Positions 22,920 through 33,991 of a DNA stretch of 64,000 nucleotides are shown here, piece by piece; position 1 is the stretch's first letter, and every line of letters starts with the position of its first letter. Under the pieces are notes generated by a model. The model saw nothing but the letters and a program-made list of their open reading frames with translations, made no database searches and had not been told where the DNA came from. The translations under genes were made by a program, and so were the position numbers. This stretch comes from Viola odorata (lineage: Eukaryota; Streptophyta; Magnoliopsida; Malpighiales; Violaceae), in assembly GCA_963691705.1 (NCBI GenBank), contig OY829542.1:48463002-48527001 (forward strand). Direction: 5' to 3'.

Positions 22920-23507
22920 TTAGAGAGTGAGAAACATGGAAGTAAAATATTTTGAGCGAAATAGAAGAGGATTAGAGATGGAAGAAGGGATTAGGGATGG
23001 AAGAAGGAATTAGGGTTGTTGTTTCTTTTATCTCGGTTGCTTATGATAACAAAACGAAAATGGAGAAGCAGACTAAAATGAGACTGAGGTAATGTGTTTG
23101 TTTGTGTTTTGTGGGTCCCGCACTTATAATGTTAACTTAAACTTAATTAGTTTACTTTTGAAGATGATTAAAAAAAAAAAAGGATTCCTTAGGATAAGGC
23201 TGTCAGAAAATCTGACAAGATGGGGCCAAAAAACAGTGCACTTTATCAGGTTAAATAATAAAATATTTGAATTTAACGGTCGTTTGTCACCGTTCTGACA
23301 GTAGGGACTCCGCGTGACTAACGTATATAACGTGTAGGGACGTATCGCACAAAAATGAACGTTAGGAATTGACTAAAATGAAAAAAAATAAGATTAGAGA
23401 CATGCGATGCACCAATACATAAACAGTAAAAGTAAACCAAAAAGCACCTAAATAATTATAAAATGTTTTGACAAAAAATTCTAAAACGACTTTTGGAATA
23501 GAGAGAG

Positions 23508-24440
23508 TATCTTTTAAACAAAACTTTTTTTTGCCAGCCCCAAGTGAAAGTATTGTGATAATATCCGGAATGAAGTTAGACTAAAATTCTTAAGAGGCAC
23601 ATGCTATATAGAAAAAATAAGTAGTATATTTTTCTTCCTTTTATGATTTTCTAATACGAAAAATTATACACATATCCGTTTTAGAAAAATATAAAAATTA
23701 ACAAAATTTATTTAGAAAATTTTGATTTATTTTTTATTAATCAAAATTTTAAATCATTCATAAAATCTAATTATATTTTAGGAGTCATCAAATAATTTTT
23801 AGATAAATAAAGATACGGTTAATTAAAAAAACTAAAATAATTTTGAAAATCTCCCTACTGGCTCCGCCCCTAATAATTGTATAAAAGTACTATAAATAAT
23901 GATAGGATCGATAGGAGTGGGATCTTGAGAATAAGTTAAAGTTATAAAAAATAATAAACAAAGATGCCCTAGGAGAAAACAAGAAAGAGGAAAAAAAGCA
24001 TGATTTTTTGTTAAAAATTGGTATCTATAGGCCACCATGTTGAAAGATAACAATTTGCAAACAATGGAATACAGGATCGATCACTCCAGGAAGGATTCAC
24101 AAATCATAAGCATTTTGGCATGAAAAAAACAAATAAAATTTATATCTTTATAATATTTTTAAATTTTATCCTGCTCAAATTCGAAATAAATAATATTTGA
24201 TATAATGATCAGATTATCCAAATATAAAAACTAATTATTTTTAATTAATAAATCCCGAAAAAACACCATCACATATCCACCACATCTGGTAAGGTGCTCA
24301 TTTTCCTTTTAATAATTAATATTATGTATTTGTTTTTAGTGCTCTCTCTTTCTTTGACCAAGTTTTTAAGTTTTGACCCTACGTCTCCCAAGAACATCTG
24401 GATACTCAAACGAGAAATTTGGGTGAAGTTTTTGGCGGGG
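23508..24440. other. Intergenic, AT-rich, nothing recognised
   Basis: Only short frames and A/T runs are present between the nested transposons and the next MITE. Confidence 0.5.
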
Positions 24441-24652
24441 TCAAATATAAATCGTTTGACTTTATGACACGTATATTGAGAAAATCGAATAATTCACTGT
24501 TTACCTCCAAAAAATTTCGTACTTTTTTTCAAACATCTTTAAAGTAAATTTGAAAAAAAGTATGAAATTTTTTAGGGTCAAATAGTGAGTCATCCGACCT
24601 CCTTAATATACGTGCCACAAAGTCAAACAACTTATAATTAACCCAGAGGGAG
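24441..24652. mobile_element. MITE related to the one at 17516-17770
   Basis: The right end reads ...CCCAGAGGGAG followed by TA. Inverted-repeat blocks CGTTTGACTTTATGACACGT (left) and its mirror around 24612 are visible. The interior AAAAAATTTCGTACTTTTTTT is shared with the 17516 element. The outermost left end appears degraded. Confidence 0.55.
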
Positions 24653-24760
24653 TATATTTTTAAAGTAAAACAAATCAAAGAGAAATTAACAAAAAAATTG
24701 CATTGCGAAAGAATTTAAATTTAAATAGTAAATAAAAATAAAATAAAATTTAAATTCAAC

Positions 24761-25945
24761 TCACATTATTATACACGAGAAAATATTATCGTCACTAAAA
24801 ATACGAGTGTGGTGAACATAATCCATGACATGGTTTTGGGAAGGGAAATCAATTCCCTGTTCATTGCCTTTCTTTTGATGATCTTTTGGTTTGCTTTCTT
24901 GCTCCGATCCTTGCTTCACAATCTCTGCATGCTTACCTAACTGTTTCTTTATCTTCTTCACTAACTTTTCGGGATCAAAACCTCCTTTTATATTTACGAG
25001 AGATTTATCCATTTCTATTTCCACAAACGTAATTCCTAAAAAAACAAATTATAACAATTACTCTTAACAGTTAGGCTAATGTCATTTATGATGGCGTGAT
25101 AGATGAATGATAATGTGTCGTTATTTTATTAAACAAAAAATAAAGATAGAGAGCTAAAAATGTCAAGTGAAACAAACTTACAATACGTACCTTCCATGGT
25201 TAATATGCCTTTCTTGATATCACGGGCACAACCTTCACAATGCATGTGCATTTTCAATACTATAGTTTTCTTCTTAGGCTACAACATAAGAAATGAAAGA
25301 ATTAAAAGAACACATCAAATAGATAATAAAGGAAATCATTCTTCTTATAATTTTATGTATACTTTTTGAAAAATAATAAAAATTCGGAAAGGGGAGTGTT
25401 GGGTTCAAAGGGTATCTTCGCTCCGGTATTCGATCTAATTTTGTTTTTTTTTCCGTAAGACGTGTGACAATTCAATTTTAAAAAATACCTTATGTTTATA
25501 GATGCAACTAGAAAAAATCTAAATATTCACCTCTAATAAATTACTGGATGAGAAAGAATAATTAGAATAAATGGGTACACGAACCTCTTCTTTCTTTGCC
25601 TCCTTTTTCTCCTTCTCGGGTTTTATTTTTGGATAAAGCAACTCAACATTTTTACTATACTTCTTTTGAAGTCTCTCCAAAATTCTTTTTGCATCCATCT
25701 TTTTACCGTTCAGAGTAACTTTATCACCATTAATTACGATATCTTCGATACCTAATCAGTGAATCAGACGCTTAAAATTAATAAATGTCCATACAAAACA
25801 CAAATTTGTATATGATTAATAATTATCAGGTAATGCATATATGATATACCGTACCATCAAATCCTTTTAGACAATTCCGAACTTTGGAAGCACACCCATC
25901 GCAATGAATATGAACACTTAGGACGACATCTTTTGTATTTTCCAT
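24761..25945 (-). CDS. Heavy-metal-associated isoprenylated plant protein (HIPP), two HMA domains
   Basis: Coding exons are 25855-25945, 25585-25751, 25191-25278 and 24761-25035 (GT-AG, phases consistent), giving 206 residues. HMA domain 1 has HCDGC (Cys15, Cys18) and HMA domain 2 has HCEGC (Cys100, Cys103), separated by a Lys/Glu-rich linker. The protein ends in CIIM, a CaaX box whose terminal Met favours farnesylation. HIPPs bind soft metal ions and act in metal homeostasis or stress signalling at membranes or in the nucleus. A 5'-leader intron (25986-26197) precedes the start exon. The ATG at 25945 was chosen because the upstream exon has no in-frame ATG. Downstream of the HMA pair, the tail is rich in Lys, Gln and Asp. 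No defect is seen. Confidence 0.88.
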
Positions 25946-26197
25946 GTTTTCGTCTACCGTCTCCTCTTCTGCCTTTATTTTTCTACTGAAACAAGAAACA
26001 TATCAACGACAACATTAAGCCACGATATATACCAAACTTGTCTGTCGGTAGCAACATAACAATAATGATTCAAGTCAAATCTCACTTTCAACGTGCAACT
26101 TATTTTTTTCCAATCCAACATTACAAAATGCAGGATCAATAATTAAAAATACCAACAATGATGATTAAAAAAAAAAGGCATGAAAAGAAGACATACC

Positions 26198-28216
26198 TTT
26201 CCCGTTCCCTTAAATTTCTTTGTTGTATATGATCAGGTGATGATGATGATGATCAAAGAAGTCGTTCAAGCAGAAATGATGGGTCATGAGATAAACTATA
26301 AATAAGCGAGTAGAGTGTTTCAAATTCTCTAAGTAATCAAGGTTTTAATGCCAATTATGTAGATACTAAATGGGAAATTGGAAAGAATAATAACATATGC
26401 TTATATTTTTATGTGTATTCATGGTTTTCAATTAATATTTCATAATTCATGGATGATTGTTAGAATTACTTTCAACCCACTTTATTCATTTCCTTTTATT
26501 GTTAGTAATAATTAAGGCTACTTTGACATTTTCAAGTCATTTTATAAAAAGAAACACAATATTCAATTGTATTTATGGAGTTTCTTTTAATAATGATAAA
26601 TAATTTTTGTAATTTTTTATGTTCTGAAGTAAAGGTATTCTTAAGTCCAATAAACAAAAAAAACTATTCACGAAGGATAAAATACTCGCAGAAGATTGAA
26701 CTAGCAAGAAATTCATTTTTATACCAACTAGTAATTTAGTTACTATTTATGAATTATGAATTTATGACTGTCAAACAGGGGAAATAAATTTTGACCACCT
26801 TTTTCCTTTTAATTTGGAGAAGTTTTTGATCTTTTACCAAAACAAGGGTGTGACTTGTACTGTAACCGACCAAAAATGAAATAAAAAACGTCCTGTAACT
26901 TACACCCAAAAGTAATGACTCCACATTTTCCACAAGGTTTTTTCATAGGTAGAATTAAAAAAAATTCCTCGTATTTTAATTATTTAAAAACAATAATAAT
27001 TAATAATATAATAATTTTATTTAAATAAAAAAAGGAATCCGCTAAATTTTATTTGGAAGCCCGTCTGTTGACCTTGCACGTTGACTCTTACAACTTTCAA
27101 CAGGCTCAATATGTTAGTGTAAAGTGCAAACCTACGCTTTAGAAATCAGTCAAACATCGTCCGTAAATTATATAAATATAAAAATTATATCATAATGGTT
27201 TGTAAGTCACCTAAAATCCATAAATTTCTGTCATTTATTATTTTTAAAATTTTAATATATAACATGTGGCATATAGTAATTTTTAATTCTATTTATTTAA
27301 TATTTTTATACTATTATTTTTCACACTCAATTAATGTATTAGATAATATAATATTTTTTGATGTACATAATTAAATTAAATATTTATTTATTAATTTTAA
27401 TGTAATTTATGATATATAATTTTATAACTTTTCACTTGCACTATTAAATTAATTTAATATGTATAATTAATCAGTTTACTTTAATATAATTTATTATAAA
27501 ATTTAAAATAGATGATGTTTAAAAGTTTAAAAAGTTGTATGATTTTTTATATAAATGCTTGCAAATGGTATGTTATTTAAAAAAAATTGAGGTGTTTATG
27601 AGTGTTAATAGTGATAGTGATATTTATACAAGTTCAAATTAATTACATTTTTTTTTTAAATTTCAATTAATTGGTGTTTAATTGTCCAAATAATTATATA
27701 TTATCTAAAATATTATTATATATATTATACAAAATTAATAAATATTATTTAACATATATTATATAAATAATTATTTATAATATAATTGGAGTAACAAGCG
27801 AATTTTATACTAATAATAAAAAGAAAAGCAAGTTGTGGTTATCCTATCCTTATCCAGCAACAAAGGTTGTGTAGAATCTAGCATGGTGTTATATTTTCAT
27901 CAACAAATCCAGATGGCGAAAGCGAGCTCTCTCCCTCCATGCATGACCTCCACCTGTTCAGTCCAAGTTAACGTGTCAAACAAAGAATCCATTCTAAATC
28001 CATCGCTACCTATTTACCTCCCAAAAAATAGAAAATCTAAGAACTTTTCAGAACAACAATAAACCTCACACATTCCCCTGTTTCCTTTGTTTTCCCTATC
28101 ATATCATTCTAATCACTTCCACTTCCACGTACTTCCACTTCCACAATCCTCTTGCCTCGAATATCACAGAAAAAAAACTGCAATTTCAAGAGTTCCTAAT
28201 CAGACCAGAAAGAAAA
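26198..28216. other. HIPP promoter side, then AT-rich intergenic sequence
   Basis: 26198-26310 holds the HIPP 5' leader exon and a TATTTATAG motif on minus near 26300. The rest to about 27800 is very AT-rich without frames or clear elements. The last ~150 bases, with repeated CTTCCAC motifs, are the 5' leader of the gene starting at 28217. Confidence 0.5.
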
Positions 28217-29407
28217 ATGTCAGGTGTAACGCTTGCTGTTCCTTCAGCAGATCTTTACAATGATCAATCCACCGCTTCATCATCCGAATCCAAACAAAAC
28301 AAGAAACCCGTCCAGAAACAGAACCAATCAGCGGTTGGTGGTGTGATGGGATCATTACGGATGATAGAACTTCAATTAGTAGCATTCATCATGGTTTTCT
28401 CAGTCAGTGGCCTAGTCCCACTTCTCGATCTTGTCTTCCCTGCTTTCGCTTCCACTTACATCTTAGCCCTTTCGCACTTCGCTTTCCCCTCACGCGGAGT
28501 CAGGTCCGGTTCCGATAACTCCTCCTCCTCGAAAGAGATTTTCCAAGGGAGCAGGTTTTTTAGAGTGTATGTGATCATGGGGACCGCTATTGGGCTGTTC
28601 TTTCCCTTGGCTTATGTGTTGGGTGGATTTGCTAGAGGGGATGACCACGCGGTCCGCTCCGCCACGCCACATCTGTTCTTGCTCTCGTTTCAGATCCTGA
28701 CCGAGAATGTAATTAGTGGGTTGTCGTTGTTTTCGCCGCCGGTGAGGGCTTTGGTGCCGATACTTTATACGGTAAGGAGGATCTTTGTGCTCGTTGATTG
28801 GATTGGTTATGTTTGGTTCACCAAGACTCTTCCTGCAAATGCAGAATTAAAGGTTTGTTGATTTGAGCTTTTGATTCTGTGTTTTATTAATTGCTTTTAA
28901 ATTTAATACATCAAGGCCCATAGTGTAGTTTTTTCTATACATCAAGGCCCATATGGAGAAATTGCTTCCTGTCCCACATAATCCTTGGTGGGCCGACTTG
29001 ATGCGATCCATAGAGTTAGATTAGTCTCGAATATGGTGCTAACTCGATGCAAACATGATTAGTATATAATTAGATTAGTTGTGTAGTGTTGATTCAGGAT
29101 AGGATAATCTTGGTTCGTGCCTTAAAAGGAAGAAGGTATTATGCTAATTGATGTTTAATTGGCTGACAAAGTGTTGTTAATGTGGATGGTGGTGCAGGAC
29201 GTTGTGTGGTTTTGGTTTGGGAGAGCATTAGGCGTTGCTAATCTTGTGTATTTTTCGACCAATCTTCTTGTGTTCTTGATACCTCAATTCCTGCCACGGG
29301 CGTTTGAGAAACATTTCAGTGAAAACAATGAAATCCTATCGAAAATGGCCGAGGATTCGCGTGCTACCAAATCGCAGAAACTAACAGCAGATAAGAAAGC
29401 TGACTAA
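28217..29407 (+). CDS. Plant multi-pass membrane protein of unknown function, 2 exons
   Basis: Exons are 28217-28852 and 29198-29407 (GT-AG, phase 0), giving 281 residues. The N-terminus (about 45 residues) is Ser/Gln/Lys-rich and likely cytosolic. Hydrophobic segments follow at about residues 52-72, 73-92, 115-137, 155-175, 185-205 and 225-245, then a charged tail ending KKAD. Charged motifs such as TVRRIF and DWIGYVWF separate the later helices. The length and intron position look like a conserved plant family of uncharacterised membrane proteins (possibly the DUF7733 group; I am not certain). No enzyme motif is visible. A SINE sits in its 3' region. Confidence 0.75.
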
Positions 29408-29503
29408 TTATCGCTATAGTGCAATCTTATCTTGCAGGGTTAATTAGCTTTCTCCTTTGTTATGTAATTAGTTGGTGTTGGGCGAAGAATGTTATTGTTG
29501 TTT

Positions 29504-29692
29504 TTTATTTATTTTAAAATCTGGTGTCCGGTATCCTTAGGCCCGACTAATCCAGATCCGGCCCGGGGGCACCTGCAGAGTTTGACTGGCCTGGCCCTGG
29601 GTTGTTTAACATGGCGCTTCCACCAAGAATCGAACCTTCGACCTGGTGAAGCATTCACAAGTTGCTAACCACTTGTGCCCAACCTCAGGGTT
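29504..29692 (-). mobile_element. tRNA-derived SINE with 16-bp target duplication
   Basis: On the minus strand an A-box-like TGGTTAGCAACTTGTG and a B box GGTTCGATTC are correctly spaced for a pol III promoter. A SINE-like body (GGATTAGTCGGG...) and an A-rich tail follow. Perfect 16-bp duplications AATGTTATTGTTGTTT flank it at 29488-29503 and 29693-29708. The perfect duplication means a fairly recent insertion. It lies about 100 bp after the stop codon of the membrane-protein gene, in the opposite orientation. Confidence 0.9.
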
Positions 29693-29708
29693 AATGTTAT
29701 TGTTGTTT

Positions 29709-32700
29709 AATCACTTACTACTGATCTAACTTTCAAAATTCAGATGGTTTAGCTAAAAAGCGGGCGTTGTTTACTTGTTTTCGTGGATGGAAACATTGGG
29801 GCAACTACTTTTCCTCATATTCATAGGATTGTCTCCATGGTTTCTTGTAGAAAAAAGTTAGGACAAGCTTACATCATTGTTATGGGCACTAATCAATTCT
29901 TTAATTGAGAGAATAATTGCGATGTAGTACATGCATATAAAAAAAAAGGGTTTAACGAAAGAAAATGGTGCTACAAACCATGTTCTACTTGCTAAACATG
30001 ATGGGTACTCAACAAAGTAGTAAAAGCGTCTTTACTGATGTCCCACCATCTCCACTTTGTTATGTAAATGTAATTCTCTTAATTAGGGTTGTTAATTTCA
30101 TTCTGGTGTCTATCTAGGTTTGTATTTGGTTATACCGGTTGATATAAATATCAACGAGATATGAAATGAGATGAATGTCTAGTTTGTTTTGGGGAAGAAA
30201 TCATTTTTTCTTATTTTCTAGTGTTTGTCGTCGGAAAACAAATTGAGTGAAGGAAAATAATTTGGTGGTGAAAGGAAAATGACTTCCCTTTACAAATGTG
30301 AGGAAATCCTCAACCTTTATTGCTTTCTTTTTCTTCTCTCTTTCAATTTAAAATTCTTTTTAAATAAGTTCGATTTTATTTGTAGTGAATAAAATAAATT
30401 ATAAATTATAAAAAATATAATCATCATTATATATTTTTTTTCTTTTTAATTTTTCTAAATGGGTTTTATGGGTTATTCATGATTTATTTCTTCAAAACAT
30501 GAAACAGTATTTTTGGACCATTTAAAATTATTTAAATATATTTAGAATTAATTTAGAAGTTTTATAATTGATATTAAATTATTGATGTAGAAATATATAT
30601 AATAAATGAAGGTAAACTATATTAAAAACCAGCGTCAACATTATAATTTTTTGAAAATTTTAATTTAAACTTTTTTAATAGCTAAAAATTATTAAAAAAT
30701 TATAAAAATATACAAATTTGGGCAAAAAAAATATGAGAAAGCCCATTCACTATAAAAATTGAAAAAACAAATAAGATTTTTTTATAGAAAAATTAAAAAA
30801 GGACACAACTTGAAAACAACTTGTAATAAAATTGAAACTACTTTTTTCGTTGCTTTAGCTCCTACGAGTACTTACATTTGTTACATTTTTTTACTAAAAT
30901 TTAATTTAAATTTAATTTAAATTTAATTTTGTTATTATTTTATTTGATTTTGTTAAACTATTATAAAGGTTAAAATTTCAATTTTTAGGAAAACTATGAG
31001 GTTGACATTGCAAGATTTTAAACTAAGTAGAAATTTTGTAAATTATAAGGTTTATCATTTATGCTATCATAATCTTAAATATATCATCGATCTAAAAATT
31101 TGTATAAAATGTGCACAATTTTTGTATCTCATAAATAAAAATAAATAAATACTATATAAAGTATAAGAAAATTACTTTTTTGGTGCATGCAAATACTAGA
31201 AATTTTTTTTTAACTGAGCAACCAAACAAGAAAAAATAATATATTTTCCAGAAAAATAAATTCCAACGAAAATATTTTCCACAAATAAATTATTTTCTCA
31301 AAACAATGGAGATAGAAATATAAAGTTTTTTTTATTTTATAATATTGAGATGAGAGATATCGAAAATATCTACCGAATCAGAATGAGATTGAAAAGACTG
31401 CTATTTTTTTTTGAGAGTATTTTAAAGGGAAAGCAAGCGGGCTGAACGAAAAATTGAACATATTTTTCAATTTAGACCAACATTTGTCCATATCTAAAAA
31501 AAAAAAATTAATACAATGAACATACATATAATAATTGTAAACATATATAAAAATGTACCCAAAAAAAATCTATACAGGAGCATACATATAATAAAAAAAA
31601 TATCATTCTACCTCCGCATTTAATTTCGGACCCCAAACTATATAATTCAATATACTGCTCTTAGTCAGATGGATGATGCATCGACTCAACATCCATTTTT
31701 ACTTTTATTCCTCTGCTTCCTGCACCTCCTCTGATATATGGCATACAAATTCCTGCTTCAAATACACCTGCTTCAAAAACAGCTCTGCTCTCCCTAACCG
31801 AATTGGCCCAAAAGCCCAAACCCATCACCCAAAAGCTATTTTTACTGTTGAATAGGCTTAGTAAAAAAAAAATTAATTGGGTCAGGGTGGGCGGCAACCC
31901 ACCTTTGTCCCTACGTAGATCCGTCCTTGTTGTAGAGACATGTACCATGTGACTAAGTCATTAATCCGGTAATGACTAGCATTTATTAAGGTTGGTTAAT
32001 ATAATAAAAGCTGAGTAAAGTTTCAGCATGCACTGTACTTTGGTTAGTCTGTCTGCTTATTATAGATGCAGGATATTCATGGATGGACCTATAAGGTGAA
32101 ACTACATCAAAATTTTATAAATTGTTTGGACCCTGGGGATTAATTGTTGAGAGCGTTTTACTTATATAGTGCTCGGATGTGTACTTAATGAGCCGACGTA
32201 ATACAATAAGATATAACACGAACATAATTAGTTCAGATTCGAAAAGGGTGCAAAGTTGTTTTTGTATATGCAAGATGCTAGTTGGGCCAGGCTGAATGTC
32301 GACAGTATTGGATGGTCCGACTCCAGCGAAGCCCATAAGGTAACTTTTAATATGCCAAATGAAGCTGCAATATGCAATTAGAGTTGCTTGCAGCTTTATA
32401 GAGACAGAGCATGCAGAGAGTTATTAGGTTATAGCCGTATAGGATGGTGTGAATCGGAACTAGTGCCTGCCCCCTAATAGCAACAGCAGCAGCTCAATCT
32501 CTTCTTTTAAGAGGGAAAAGAAAAGGTCGAGAATTCAAAAAAAAAAAATCAAAGAAAACAATTTTACGTCTTTGACCAATAAAGCTTCAACTTTCATAGC
32601 AATTGCAAGTCTTTTTGCACCAGTCACCAATTCCAGTCCTTTATTTTATGCATCTTTTCAAATTTTACTGGTTTGGTCCTGCTTCTTGCTTCTGTTCTTG

Positions 32701-33076
32701 GTTTTATTTTATTTTTATGCATCTCCCATAATTTTGCCAGTGCTCTGCTCCTTTATTTTATGCCATTTTTTCTCCAAAATTTTGCTTATGGTCGGTTGTC
32801 CTTGTCTAAACACCAATAAAAACCTAAAAGACCCATTTTGCCCTCCAATTCCCGAAAAATGCCTGAAAAAAATACCTTGCCCATCAAGTTTTTTATACAC
32901 TCATTTGGTAAAATCAAGTAAAGAAACATTTAAAAAAAAAATTGGAAAAAAAATAAAAAACCCTACTCTTCAATTTCAATCAGTCTCTTCTTTCCCTTTA
33001 TTCTGTCCTTCGCCACCACCAAACAAAATCACCTCATCTCTCCCTTTCCCTTCTGCTACTGAAAAAAAAAAAAACC
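29709..33076. other. Intergenic, AT-rich, no gene recognised; end is a 5' leader
   Basis: 30170-31320 is extremely AT-rich with weakly mirrored ends and may be an old transposon. 31890-31930 contains GTCCCTACGTAGATCCGTCC, resembling a hAT end remnant. The last ~100 bases are the pyrimidine-rich leader of the gene at 33077. Confidence 0.45.
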
Positions 33077-33991
33077 ATGAAAAGGAAAAAGAAAGGTAAA
33101 GTTTATCCATCTCCATCTTCTTCTTCCTCTTCCTCCACCATAACCTCACCTGCTCTTCCAGTATCATCATCATCATCAGATGGAGGAGATGTTCTTTCTG
33201 TCTTGACCCTCCTCCCTGCTGCTATTCTAGCTCTGGTTTCCATTCTTTCATTTCAAGACCGTGAAGTTCTTGCTTATATGATCACCCGCTCCATGAAAAC
33301 CCCATCTTTCCAGCTCCTCCATGATTCTAAGAAAAAACCCACAAAAAAATTACCACCAAACAAGACCCAAAATCACAACAACAGCAGCAATCATAAAGTC
33401 CCAATCTTTGACTGTGATTGTTTCGACTGCTACAGAAGCTATTGGTTCAGATGGGACTCGTCTCCTAACCGTGAGCTCATCCATCAAGCTATTGAAGCTT
33501 TTGAAGACCATTTATCAAACGGTGAACAGTCACCGTCACCGTCGACCAACAGAAAGTCTGCTCGAGGGAAGAGGAAGGACAAAACGGGTCGTCGGGTGGG
33601 CGAAAGACTCGATTTTGATGCTGTGGGTCAGCTTGAAATGTTGGGTTTAGAGTCTCCTTCTGCTGCTCCGACGCCGCCGGAGATAAGTGAATCTTTTCAT
33701 CCTTCTCCTTCCCCTGCTCTTGCTCGAGCTCTTGCTGCTGTTTCTCCTTATGATGACGTGGCGTCGCCGGCTGCTACGCCGGGAAGCCCGGCTGATGGGG
33801 AACGGGAGGAGGGAGGGGGTATGATGATGATGACGGCGGTGGATAAGGAGGAGGAGACGGCGGTGGTGGTGTCGAAGACGACACACGTGGCAGTAAGCAA
33901 CCATCACAAGGGTTTGGCAAGGAAGGTATTGCCGGACGTGCTAGGGTTGTTAAATTCTCGCTTATGGAGTCTTTGGAGTCCGAATGTGTAA
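33077..33991 (+). CDS. Conserved plant protein of unknown function with Cys-rich WD motif
   Basis: A single-exon gene of 304 residues. The ATG is in a good context (AAAACCATGAAAAG). The N-terminus is basic, then Ser-rich, then a hydrophobic stretch at about residues 39-60 (VLSVLTLLPAAILALVSIL). The most conserved-looking region is around 110-146: FDCDCFDCYRSYWFRWDSSP, then NRELIHQAIEAFEDHL. I recognise this as a family motif of plant proteins without assigned function. Two Pro/Ser-rich low-complexity stretches and a conserved C-terminus (RKVLPDVLGLLNSRLW) follow. No defect is seen; molecular role unknown. Confidence 0.75.
   Translation: MKRKKKGKVYPSPSSSSSSSTITSPALPVSSSSSDGGDVLSVLTLLPAAILALVSILSFQDREVLAYMITRSMKTPSFQLLHDSKKKPTKKLPPNKTQNHNNSSNHKVPIFDCDCFDCYRSYWFRWDSSPNRELIHQAIEAFEDHLSNGEQSPSPSTNRKSARGKRKDKTGRRVGERLDFDAVGQLEMLGLESPSAAPTPPEISESFHPSPSPALARALAAVSPYDDVASPAATPGSPADGEREEGGGMMMMTAVDKEEETAVVVSKTTHVAVSNHHKGLARKVLPDVLGLLNSRLWSLWSPNV

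Larger units (their letters stand above)
18232..23404. mobile_element. Mutator-like element (MULE) with ~200-bp terminal inverted repeats
   Basis: The terminal inverted repeats are 18232-18429 and 23182-23404. They share long exact blocks such as GGAGTCCCTACTGTCAGAAC and TTATTATTTAACCTGATAAA, with a ~28-bp gap in the left copy. Inside are a broken MULE N-terminal gene on plus (20171-21093) and two opposite genes on minus (21592-21960 and 22410-22919). A hAT element (18713-19938) sits in the 5' leader of the plus gene. I could not find a 9-bp target duplication at the ends. The catalytic transposase core is absent, so the copy is non-autonomous. Confidence 0.75.
18073..23507. mobile_element. 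Mariner-like terminal repeats enclosing a larger insertion
   Basis: The left end CTCCCTCCATCTTAAAATAA, then AAGTCGTTTTGG, is matched in reverse at the right (CTAAAACGACTTTTGGAATA, then GAGAGAG). TA duplications lie at 18071-18072 and 23508-23509. The 160 bp on the left and ~100 bp on the right look like the two halves of one Stowaway-like element. The MULE at 18232-23404 lies between them. Co-mobilisation as one large unit is possible but not shown. Confidence 0.65.

Noticed and set aside
29560..29692. Possible tRNA gene on minus
   Set aside because: A- and B-box-like motifs are present, but a cloverleaf cannot be formed; SINE body, A-rich tail and 16-bp target duplications explain the signal.
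30170..31320. A further transposon with weakly mirrored ends (TTTGTTTTGGGG... and ...CCAAACAAG)
   Set aside because: The mirrored similarity is too weak and AT-biased, and no target duplication is visible.
32572..33099. 175-codon frame before the gene at 33077
   Set aside because: It overlaps the pyrimidine-rich 5' leader of that gene in another frame; composition is Phe/Leu/Ser from T-rich DNA.
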